From the IMG/VR virus record IMGVR_UViG_3300013131_000187, positions 1 through 28,828 of that record: a stretch of 28,828 nt of DNA. One strand, 5' to 3'. Origin of the DNA: a virus. The translations under genes were made by a program, and so were the position numbers. Position 1 is the first letter of the stretch. The number at the start of each line of letters is the position of its first letter. A model generated the notes under the pieces. That model made no database searches. It was not told where the DNA came from and worked only from the letters and a program-made list of their open reading frames with translations. Below, one piece after another: positions 7,652-14,021 of the stretch.

Positions 7652-8539
7652 CTATTTCTTCTCTTTTTTTCTAACCGACTTCCGAGACAACATCCCAATT
7701 ACGCGCTGATTCCAGTTTACCCACAATGCTTGATTTTTTCTGCGTATTTCAACCGGTACATCAGGGGGAATGTTGGCAGGCTTGACCTTTCCTTCTATCC
7801 CCTCCTCAAACTCCTTGACTTGCTGTGACCGGCCTAACTCTACTTCTGGCAGCGCGATAAGACCACGATGTTTCTGCTTCTGAAACTTCTCTATCGTGTT
7901 CTTCATCTCCTCTCTGACCATACGCTCAAAAATCGGTAAGCTCTTTTTCCAAGCCCCTATCTTGCGCGTCTGTACACCATACTCCTCTCTTAGAAGCATC
8001 CAAGCGATATTTTGTGTCCCGATTATCTCGGATAGTGCTACCTGATCCTCAATGAATATCTGTTTCCGCTTCTGCGTCGGGGTTCCATCTTGGATAAACC
8101 CCTCTTTCACCAGGATTGCAGAATTCTTTGCCCAACGGTTCAATACCAGCCGTTGCTCAGCAGGGGATACCGTGCGAATGAGTAGGCTTGGATCTTTTCT
8201 AAGCTGTGGACTCAAAATCATAGGGGGCAACAAGCCAAGTTTCGCAAACCGGTGCGGGGTTTGAAACTCTACCAACACCTTATCCCGATCTGCCCACTCA
8301 ATCGCTTTTTTGGTTTGGGGAAACACCAACGCATATCCATCAGCAATTTTCACCAGCTTGATCTGAGAGAAATCAATTTCTGATCCTTTCGCTTGCTTCT
8401 TTAGCTGCTCTACCAATGCAATCAACTTTTCTTCAAACATGGTACGCAAGTACCTTTCGGGGTGTCCTACCTTAAAGGTACGCTCCATATCGCGCATTCC
8501 CTTATCAGGGGAAATTTGCAATATTGGTTTTTTCGCCAT
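7652..8539 (-). CDS. Hypothetical basic protein, 295 aa
   Basis: The sequence is rich in Lys and Arg, especially at the C-terminus (SRKSVRKKEKK), with several long predicted helices (residues 30-50, 205-230). There are no cysteines forming a metal site and no membrane segments. I do not recognise the family. It lies between a Cys-rich small gene (three-base gap) and the gp15-like gene, in the T4 neck/tail-completion zone. A minor head-neck protein that contacts DNA at the portal exit would fit both charge and place, but this is inference. Confidence 0.7.
   Translation of the reverse strand: MAKKPILQISPDKGMRDMERTFKVGHPERYLRTMFEEKLIALVEQLKKQAKGSEIDFSQIKLVKIADGYALVFPQTKKAIEWADRDKVLVEFQTPHRFAKLGLLPPMILSPQLRKDPSLLIRTVSPAEQRLVLNRWAKNSAILVKEGFIQDGTPTQKRKQIFIEDQVALSEIIGTQNIAWMLLREEYGVQTRKIGAWKKSLPIFERMVREEMKNTIEKFQKQKHRGLIALPEVELGRSQQVKEFEEGIEGKVKPANIPPDVPVEIRRKNQALWVNWNQRVIGMLSRKSVRKKEKK
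8369..8380. repeat. Dispersed 12-mer palindrome, copy 4 (GAAATCAATTTC)
   Basis: Exact copy inside the 295-aa gene, encoding EIDF at residues 54-57. Flanks are A and T. Confidence 0.9.
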
Positions 8540-8542
8540 GCC

Positions 8543-8878
8543 TTACTCCAAGGTAGGAATATTCACCTTTGTCACAAATGGGGGCCGCTCACTCCCGGCA
8601 GAATAGGACTCCAACATTGGAACATGCTTTTCACAAATTCCAATATATTTTCCCTTCACCTTTACACATCCATCTATCTCTGACCCACACACAAAACAGG
8701 CTTGGGCAAGGGGAATCTCACTCTCTCGCCTTGGGAAATCACCCCCCCGGATCGGACCAAAGCAATCAGAACGATGACACCTGAACTGACCACACGTTGC
8801 TGAATCTTGCAACACCTTACACGTTGCACATGCAAATCCATAGCCTTGCAACATCAACAAATGAACAATTCGGGTCAT
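8543..8878 (-). CDS. Cys-rich probable zinc-binding protein, 111 aa
   Basis: The ATG at 8878 (MTRIVHLLML) is chosen over an upstream in-frame ATG at 8953. It falls just after the preceding stop (8883), and the longer version would overlap that gene by 71 bases. Two Cys clusters are visible: Cys17, Cys20, Cys29, Cys34, Cys39, and Cys61, Cys64, Cys71, Cys82 with His85. This looks like two zinc ribbons or knuckles. It sits inside the neck-tail gene cluster, tightly linked on both sides, so it is co-expressed with structural genes. Its job is unknown; a zinc-stabilised structural linker or an RNA/DNA-binding regulator are both possible. Confidence 0.7.
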   Translation of the reverse strand: MTRIVHLLMLQGYGFACATCKVLQDSATCGQFRCHRSDCFGPIRGGDFPRRESEIPLAQACFVCGSEIDGCVKVKGKYIGICEKHVPMLESYSAGSERPPFVTKVNIPTLE

Positions 8879-8882
8879 CTTC

Positions 8883-9593
8883 TCACCGCTTTTTGGGTTT
8901 GTAGTCCATCGACGAGCCTTTATATAACGCCTTATGCAAGCTGTACGCTGCATCCGGCTCTATATTGTGCAGCTTCATGGCTGCATCAAACCCGCGCTTG
9001 ATAATGTCTCCCCATAAGACCGATGCTTCATAGACCCCTTCAATCCAAGATAAGGTGTCCATGATCGTCTGAATCTCAGGGGCGGGTTTGTTTCCAGGTA
9101 TATCCTCTAAGTCAACATCCCCATCAAACCATTCCCGCAATTTCTGACGGCGCTCATCAGCTTCAGTCAGGGTCAGCAACACATACCGAGACAGCGCATG
9201 CTCATACACGGTATCCGTAGGCTGGGCACCTCTGGATACCCGAAGTGTGATTGAACCTTTGTTCACCGCTTGAACAATTCCCTCAGACAAAACCTTTCCA
9301 AGCAACGTCGTCACCACAACGCGATCTTCAGTACGCAAGTTTTTGTAAGAGGTAAAACGACCCGCATTCACAATGCTACGTTTCGACTCTTGCAAGAGAG
9401 CTTCCCAACCCTTGAAGGATTCCCAACGCTCATCCCCGTGCCCTTTACGGATGCTCTTAAATACCGTTGTCACCAGCGCATAAAACCCTTCCTTGTCTTG
9501 CTCCTCTTTATCGGGATACTGTTCCCGAATAATGCCCTTCGCACGCTCCCAATCTTTTTCTTCTTCTGCATTACGCACAACACCACTTGGCAT
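8883..9593 (-). CDS. Hypothetical phage protein, 236 aa
   Basis: The N-terminal 50 residues (VVRNAEEEKDWERAKGI, then EQYPDKEEQDKEGFYALVTT) resemble a short helical segment that I know as recurrent in phage and prophage structural-cluster proteins, but I cannot name a family. A small beta-rich section follows (residues 75-130: EDRVVVTTLLGKVL, KGSITLRVSRG). The C-terminal half is helical and ends in a Lys/Arg tail. AAGGGGAATT precedes the ATG. It is flanked by neck-like genes, so a head-tail connection or capsid-associated role is likely but unproven. Confidence 0.65.
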   Translation of the reverse strand: MPSGVVRNAEEEKDWERAKGIIREQYPDKEEQDKEGFYALVTTVFKSIRKGHGDERWESFKGWEALLQESKRSIVNAGRFTSYKNLRTEDRVVVTTLLGKVLSEGIVQAVNKGSITLRVSRGAQPTDTVYEHALSRYVLLTLTEADERRQKLREWFDGDVDLEDIPGNKPAPEIQTIMDTLSWIEGVYEASVLWGDIIKRGFDAAMKLHNIEPDAAYSLHKALYKGSSMDYKPKKR

Positions 9594-9646
9594 AGAATTC
9601 CCCTTCTCTCCCTTTCCATAGCCGATTCATTCAGATTTCGCACCCG

Positions 9647-10117
9647 CTATCTCAACTCACGGGCCGCAGAGAAACTTGCACGCTCTTTCAAAGCCAGGGT
9701 CCACTCAATAGAAATACCCGAAGTACGATAGTTTCCATGCTCTTTCACGTTCAGAACGTAAAACCATCTTGGATAAGTTTGTGGGTTCATACACACAATA
9801 TCCCCACGTTTCGGTATCCAACTCCCCTCTATTGTGTCTTTCCAAATTGCTTTCGATATGGTGAGGTTTGCATCAAACTCATCGTCTACCATCCCCGTAT
9901 CTCCTACGTCTGTTTCTCTATTGTCTGACTCCTCAAAGGTAAATGAAGTAAGCAACAGCTTTTTGTCATAGACTGGATCAGAATCCTCTTGGTACAGCGG
10001 ATCAAAATTGCCGACCTCCAGAATGTAGTATTCTAACGATGATTCTACTTTCTCAACCGCTCCTACCGTGCGGTAGTAGTCCTTATTGACACGCTCAAAA
10101 AACTTTGCATCTTTCAT
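9647..10117 (-). CDS. Probable neck / head-completion protein, 156 aa
   Basis: The C-terminal half has the pattern IPKRGDIVCMNPQTYPRWFY then VLNVKEHGNYRTSGISIEWT (about residues 100-140). A GD-I beta strand followed by an aromatic strand and a V-x-V strand is typical of head-closure and neck proteins that cap the portal. The N-terminus is a short helix (FFERVNKDYYRTVG). In T4, gp13 and gp14 occupy the equivalent stage between head and tail genes. The assignment is by pattern and position. It is followed 53 bases later by the 236-aa gene, and preceded by a strong terminator. Confidence 0.5.
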   Translation of the reverse strand: MKDAKFFERVNKDYYRTVGAVEKVESSLEYYILEVGNFDPLYQEDSDPVYDKKLLLTSFTFEESDNRETDVGDTGMVDDEFDANLTISKAIWKDTIEGSWIPKRGDIVCMNPQTYPRWFYVLNVKEHGNYRTSGISIEWTLALKERASFSAARELR

Positions 10118-10140
10118 AAGAACACACCTAACGCTTAGCC

Positions 10141-10179
10141 AAAAAAAAAGAAACTGACCCCCATCGAAGTCAGTTTCTT
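10141..10179 (-). terminator. Strong rho-independent terminator
   Basis: AAGAAACTGAC (10148-10158) pairs perfectly with GTCAGTTTCTT (10169-10179) around a 10-base loop. On the minus strand it is followed by a run of nine T. It ends the transcript of the gene at 10212-10967. Confidence 0.9.
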
Positions 10180-10185
10180 CAGAGA

Positions 10186-10197
10186 GAAATTGATTTC
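10186..10197. repeat. Dispersed 12-mer palindrome, copy 5 (GAAATTGATTTC)
   Basis: Exact intergenic copy between the stop at 10212 and the terminator at 10141-10179. Here the inverted repeat extends to 10-base arms (AGAGAGAAAT and ATTTCTCTCT). Confidence 0.9.
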
Positions 10198-10211
10198 TCT
10201 CTTACCCTACC

Positions 10212-10967
10212 TCAAGAGGCAAGGATTGGTGCAAGGATCGCAGAAAGCGACTCCTCAGCATCCAGATCAGGATCTTCAATCAGACCCCACTGACACAGCA
10301 TCGCCTCAACTGCAAGAGCGGCCTTGTCTTTAGCTTCTGCTACGGATACCGCGTCACCAGACTCAAGAATCCCCTCATCGGACTCATCTTCGGGATCAAG
10401 AACGGCCCAAACTACCCCTTCTTCATCTTCTACAACCAAAAGATCGACACCTTCACCGGTTTCTGCGTAGAACTCACCAGTCTCCAGCATCTCCCACTCA
10501 ACATCCATTGCCTCAAAGAGCATGTAGGTATTTTCCAGGGACTCTGAGCGAGTAGCGGCAGCGCGAGCAGCTTCACCTTTCGCTACATAGTCAGCACGGT
10601 TTTTTGCATACCCTGCTTCTTTCTTTGCACGGTACTGCTTCGCGTACTCTTTACGAGACTGCGACATATCTTTACCGTCAAAGCAACGAATATCCTTACC
10701 AGCTTCACGGGCAAGGCGACCACAAAGTTTGCCAGACGAGAAAGAGAATTTCTTGTCTTTCGGATTGAATTTCCCAATCCGCTTGGCTGTTTGATAAGTT
10801 ACACCCTTGACGCGCTCATCAGGAAATTCCCGGGCGCTTTTAGAAATCTGGTAAGATGCTGATCCCTCACCACCCGCAACACGCGCAGGGTCATGGGTAA
10901 AATGGCCAGCCTTATCATGGAAAGGCGTAGGCGACCGTTCATGAAGCGATTTTGGTTTATACGGCAT
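10212..10967 (-). CDS. Hypothetical protein with basic N-half and acidic C-half, 251 aa
   Basis: The N-terminal 135 residues are strongly basic (KSLHERSPTPFHD, then Lys/Arg-rich helices up to KNRADYVAKGEAARAA). The C-terminal part is acidic (ETGEGVDLLVVEDEEGVVWA, DPEDESDEG). A segment near residue 145 (ENTYMLFEAMDVEW) contains LFE-A, which fits the T4-type prohead protease preference for (I/L)-x-E. The gene appears to be transcribed alone: it has its own upstream element (10972-11021) and a strong terminator. A head-packaged or core protein processed during maturation would fit, but this is inference; the family is unknown to me. Confidence 0.7.
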   Translation of the reverse strand: MPYKPKSLHERSPTPFHDKAGHFTHDPARVAGGEGSASYQISKSAREFPDERVKGVTYQTAKRIGKFNPKDKKFSFSSGKLCGRLAREAGKDIRCFDGKDMSQSRKEYAKQYRAKKEAGYAKNRADYVAKGEAARAAATRSESLENTYMLFEAMDVEWEMLETGEFYAETGEGVDLLVVEDEEGVVWAVLDPEDESDEGILESGDAVSVAEAKDKAALAVEAMLCQWGLIEDPDLDAEESLSAILAPILAS

Positions 10968-10971
10968 AGAA

Positions 10972-11021
10972 TTCTCCCTCTCTTTTTAGAGGTAGTCTAA
11001 GCTCTAAAAACATGCAAATTC
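10972..11021 (-). promoter_or_regulatory. Conserved upstream element before the 251-aa gene
   Basis: On the minus strand GAATTTGCAT (11012-11021) is followed by a T run and then ACCTCTAAAAAGAGAGGGAG just before the start codon. The same arrangement precedes the capsid gene. TTGCAT could be a -35-like element, with a poor -10 about 16-17 bases on. CCTCT and AGAGG could form a small hairpin over the ribosome-binding site. Confidence 0.45.
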
Positions 11022-11022
11022 G

Positions 11023-11754
11023 TTACCCAATGAGAAATCCTGGTGAATCGACATAACCAGCTACCTCCTCATCTAATAAAGAAAACTCCATTTCTGCATC
11101 AGAGGATAGCGTATCTCCATCTAAACCTACTTTTGATCCTCCCATTGGAATCTCTGTAAACTTACGTCGTATTCTCCCCAATACCCGCATCAACGATGCC
11201 ACAATGTGTCTCCGAAACAATGGTAAAAGACGAAGCTGCATTCTCTCCACATCGACAGAAGATACACAGTATTCATACCAACAAATCCCCGTAAAGGTTG
11301 ACGGGCGTATTGTTAGCTTTCGACTTCTGCGATCAAAATCCCATGAAAAATCAACATTGTTTGCTCTTGAACGCATCAAGTCATACACCTGATCTTGAAC
11401 CTGCGTTGTCATTTGCATCCCTCCCCGACGATAGGTTTGAGAGGGGTATCGTGTATAGACTCCATTCGAGAACAAAGTATCTATCTCGGTAAAGCTATTC
11501 CCTGGCGGGATCACCTCTATCAATACGTCTACATCGACAGGCAAGGTGTATTCTGGGGTTCCGTTAAGAGTAAGTTTCCCCCTACGGACTTCCCCAATCT
11601 TAGCGGCAATCCACAATTTTGCATCTTCAACCGCAATTGCCACATCGTCTAACTCAAGCTCTACATCCACAACATTAGAACCCAATTGCTGCAAGGCACG
11701 TTTGCCCTCAAACTGCTCTCTTTCAGTCAATTGCCGAAACAAAGTCTCTCCCAT
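11023..11754 (-). CDS. Probable neck / head-tail connector protein, 243 aa
   Basis: The ATG at 11754 is preferred to a TTG one codon upstream because an AGGTG site lies at good spacing. The protein has an N-terminal helical part (EREQFEGKRALQQLG), a helix with AKLWIAAKIGEVRRG (about 50-64), then a beta region with LTIRPSTFTGICWYEYCVSS (about 148-170) and a helix rich in Arg (LFRRHIVASLMRVLGRIRRK). An 'I-RP...G-YEY' segment followed by a helical C-terminus recalls connector or neck proteins. In T4-like gene order this is where gp13/gp14-type neck genes are found. No diagnostic motif is visible, so confidence in function is moderate. Confidence 0.5.
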   Translation of the reverse strand: MGETLFRQLTEREQFEGKRALQQLGSNVVDVELELDDVAIAVEDAKLWIAAKIGEVRRGKLTLNGTPEYTLPVDVDVLIEVIPPGNSFTEIDTLFSNGVYTRYPSQTYRRGGMQMTTQVQDQVYDLMRSRANNVDFSWDFDRRSRKLTIRPSTFTGICWYEYCVSSVDVERMQLRLLPLFRRHIVASLMRVLGRIRRKFTEIPMGGSKVGLDGDTLSSDAEMEFSLLDEEVAGYVDSPGFLIG

Positions 11755-11783
11755 CAAAGCACCTGGGTTCTAATGGTGAATTA

Positions 11784-12293
11784 CTACTTCCGCCCGAAAC
11801 GCGCACGCTTTGGAGGAATTGCACCGGATACCGGTACAGGTTCTTCAAGTACAGGCTCCTCGTGTACTTCTACTTGAGACTCAAAAACAGACTCACTCAC
11901 AGGCTCAGTGATAGCCTCAATGGGCTGAGTAATTTCAAGCGTTTCCGCTACACTTGGTTGTGTAGGTTCAACTGCTTCCGCAGCCTCTTGATTTGCGATT
12001 GCTTGCTGTGACTGCTCTAACGCATCAGACAAGGCTTCTGGTGTTGTAGAAGATACCTCAACAACAAGTGCTTCTGTTGGTTGTGTCTCAGGCGGTACAG
12101 CCGGGGGAATAATCGTGACCGCACCAACCGGGATCTGCGCCTCCATAATAGGGACCAGTACCCCACGATAAACGGACCAGCTTTCACCATCCAAAATCAT
12201 ACCCGGTTTCACAAGCAGAGTTGCAAGGGAATTGGGGATTGTGATACTCGTTGGCTTACGACCGGGCGCAAGTTGCCACTTGTTAGAACTCAT
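11784..12293 (-). CDS. Pro/Glu/Thr-rich hypothetical protein, 169 aa
   Basis: The ATG at 12293 (MSSNKWQLAPG) is chosen because GGAG lies six bases upstream; an in-frame TTG at 12305 is the alternative. The first 60 residues form a small beta-rich domain (ITIPNSLATLLVKPG, SWSVYRGVLVPI). Residues 65-155 are low-complexity, acidic and rich in Pro, Val, Thr and Gln, and the last residues are basic (PPKRARFGRK). An extended acidic arm between a folded head and a basic tail suits a capsid-surface or linker protein. It directly follows the capsid terminator, so it belongs to the next transcript. Family unknown. Confidence 0.65.
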   Translation of the reverse strand: MSSNKWQLAPGRKPTSITIPNSLATLLVKPGMILDGESWSVYRGVLVPIMEAQIPVGAVTIIPPAVPPETQPTEALVVEVSSTTPEALSDALEQSQQAIANQEAAEAVEPTQPSVAETLEITQPIEAITEPVSESVFESQVEVHEEPVLEEPVPVSGAIPPKRARFGRK

Positions 12294-12322
12294 TTCAGTC
12301 TCCAATACACATCCTATTCAGA

Positions 12323-12334
12323 GAAATTGATTTC
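12323..12334. repeat. Dispersed 12-mer palindrome, copy 6 (GAAATTGATTTC)
   Basis: Exact intergenic copy between the capsid-gene terminator and the start of the following gene. Flanks are A and C. Confidence 0.9.
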
Positions 12335-12336
12335 CG

Positions 12337-12373
12337 CAAAAAGAAAGCGGGAAGGGGTGATTCCCTTCCCGCT
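12337..12373 (-). terminator. Rho-independent terminator after the major capsid gene
   Basis: AGCGGGAAGGG (12346-12356) pairs with CCCTTCCCGCT (12363-12373), an 11-base-pair GC-rich stem with a 6-base loop. It is followed on the minus strand by TTCTTTTTGC. A smaller CTGACC/GGTCAG hairpin (12375-12396) lies between it and the stop codon. Strong termination after a capsid gene is common in phages. Confidence 0.9.
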
Positions 12374-12403
12374 CCTGACCCCCCTTAGAAGGTCAGATCA
12401 AGC

Positions 12404-13876
12404 TCAGAAAGTCTCCAGACCGGTAACGGTCAGAGTGCCGTAGAACTCAGGGCGGGTAACCTTGAGAGCGTAACGGGTGCGGATCGCTTTCTTGATAGAA
12501 GCATGATCAACATCTTCCATCGTGGTGCTGAACGATACAGGGACGTAGGGAGCGTATACCGTGCCGGAAGCAAAGTAATCCTGCCCACGCAGACCGATCA
12601 GAACCGTCTGAGCCGCTTCACCAGAGGACAGGGTAGAATCCTGGTAAACAATAAACTTGTTATCCAAGGTTCCTACACGGCTGACGCGACCAGAGTACCC
12701 GTCCAACGATGCAGGATCGGTACGCTCCAGAGGATCAATCGAACCCGCACGCTCAGGCAAGAACATATTGCGGTAATTCTGGTGGGTTGAAAGCTGGTTC
12801 AACAGAGCCACAACCTTGGGAGAGGTGACAATGTAGTTAGCAGCGCCCATGTTGGTCTTACGACCAATTTCAGCCGCAATATTGGTGATCTTGGTCATCA
12901 AGTGACGAATGGTGTCCAACTCAACCGATGCAGAAGCAGGGCTGTAGCTGTAGGTCGCAGTCGTCTGAGCCGCGTCAATCTGAGCCTGGACAACCTCACG
13001 GTCAATCTCAAAGGCCACCGTTTTCGCCATGTAAGACACAAGCTCGGCTTCGGCAGAAATACCAAGCTGAGCCATCATGTCCTCAATGGTGTTGAGCGAC
13101 ATATTGAACTTGATCCGGCGTTCCTTGGTGGTCAGATTGATCGTGGTGTAACCCAAGGTCAACTCACCAACGTCAGAGCTACCTTCCATCTTCTGGGTGT
13201 AGGTCGCTACAATCGAATCGCCAGAGGTAGGAGCCGCATTGAAGGTAACAGAGAATTCACCCGTTACATAGTCAATCGTGCCCGAACCGCCCGCATCACC
13301 ACTCAACACACCAGAACCGTTGTCAACGAATTCCTCAGTCCCGTCAGTAATCACTACTGAGTAGCCCTTGGTAGCGTTGTAAGCCTGTAAGGGGGCTTTC
13401 TGCAAAGAACCAGTAAAGGTTTTCTGAGCGCCATCACCAGTCTCGATAGGCTCCTCACTGACGTATTCCGAAGAATACCATTTGTTGCTCCAACCACCAG
13501 CAGCAAGCAGGTCTGTACCAGCGGTAACAGAACCACGAGTGCGGTTGGCCACCAGGGTTTGCACAAATGCCTGACCGGTAGGAGCGGTCAAAGGCTGTAC
13601 AGTCGCCAGATCAAACGCAATCAGTCCCGCCATTGCCTTACGGATAACAGGCAGAATCATCTTGTTGTCGTTGGGGTTGATCGCCGCAGTCACATCCTCA
13701 AAAAGCTGGCCACGCTTACCGTTTGCGAGGTTGTTGGTAGTCTCAAGCAACTGAGCCATAACCCGGCGCTTCTGGAAAGCATGTGTGCCACGAAATGCAC
13801 CGTAGCTCTCATCCAAGTGCCGCGCCCATTTCTGCTCAATCGCAGCGCCCTCTTCACCAAAGATTTTCATCGACAT
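12404..13876 (-). CDS. Major capsid protein, T4 gp23 type
   Basis: The 490-residue product matches gp23 at the key N-arm block: MILPVIRKAMAGLIAFDLAT then VQPLTAPTGQAFVQTL (residues 73-107), where T4 has RRAIPNLIAFDICGVQPM. Residues 57-60 (QLFE, just before DVTA) fit the (I/L)-x-E cleavage rule of the T4-type prohead protease, so the first 60 residues are probably removed at maturation. An inserted beta module (about 146-230: TGDGAQKTFTGSL through GTIDYVTGEFSVTF) resembles modules in the tail sheath. The remainder carries the gp23-like P-domain (MAKTVAFEIDREV) and C-terminal sequence. It has its own upstream element and a strong terminator, expected for high expression. Confidence 0.93.
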   Translation of the reverse strand: MSMKIFGEEGAAIEQKWARHLDESYGAFRGTHAFQKRRVMAQLLETTNNLANGKRGQLFEDVTAAINPNDNKMILPVIRKAMAGLIAFDLATVQPLTAPTGQAFVQTLVANRTRGSVTAGTDLLAAGGWSNKWYSSEYVSEEPIETGDGAQKTFTGSLQKAPLQAYNATKGYSVVITDGTEEFVDNGSGVLSGDAGGSGTIDYVTGEFSVTFNAAPTSGDSIVATYTQKMEGSSDVGELTLGYTTINLTTKERRIKFNMSLNTIEDMMAQLGISAEAELVSYMAKTVAFEIDREVVQAQIDAAQTTATYSYSPASASVELDTIRHLMTKITNIAAEIGRKTNMGAANYIVTSPKVVALLNQLSTHQNYRNMFLPERAGSIDPLERTDPASLDGYSGRVSRVGTLDNKFIVYQDSTLSSGEAAQTVLIGLRGQDYFASGTVYAPYVPVSFSTTMEDVDHASIKKAIRTRYALKVTRPEFYGTLTVTGLETF

Positions 13877-13880
13877 TTGT

Positions 13881-13930
13881 ATCTCCCTCTCTCTTTAGAG
13901 GTTACCTATCAATAAAAAAGATGCAAATTC
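13881..13930 (-). promoter_or_regulatory. Conserved upstream element before the capsid gene
   Basis: On the minus strand GAATTTGCAT (13921-13930), a T run, then TAACCTCTAAAGAGAGAGGG leads to the capsid ATG. It closely matches the element before the 251-aa gene. It is downstream of the scaffold terminator, so a promoter is needed here. TTGCAT-16-TAACCT is one possible -35/-10 reading. CCTCT/AGAGG may also fold over the ribosome-binding site. Confidence 0.5.
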
Positions 13931-13960
13931 TACCGTATGCGCTCCAAGTGTAGAGGTTTA

Positions 13961-14008
13961 AACAATCATCCCTACCCACCTATCAAGATAGGGGTAGGGA
14001 TGATTGTT
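13961..14008 (-). terminator. Long hairpin terminator after the protease-scaffold gene
   Basis: AACAATCATCCCTACCC (13961-13977) pairs perfectly with GGGTAGGGATGATTGTT (13992-14008). The interior can fold further (CTATC/GATAG). On the minus strand TTGTTTAAACC follows, a moderate T-rich tract. It separates scaffold and capsid transcripts. Confidence 0.8.
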
Positions 14009-14021
14009 CCAGCTACGACCG

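Noticed and set aside
1309-8621. TCCAACATTGGA occurs exactly at 1309 and 8610
   Set aside because: Both copies encode P-M-L-E in the same frame, and two copies of a 12-mer with the same codons can be coincidence.
8543-8953. Longer version of the Cys-rich gene starting at 8953
   Set aside because: It would overlap the upstream gene by 71 bases; the ATG at 8878 lies just after that gene's stop.
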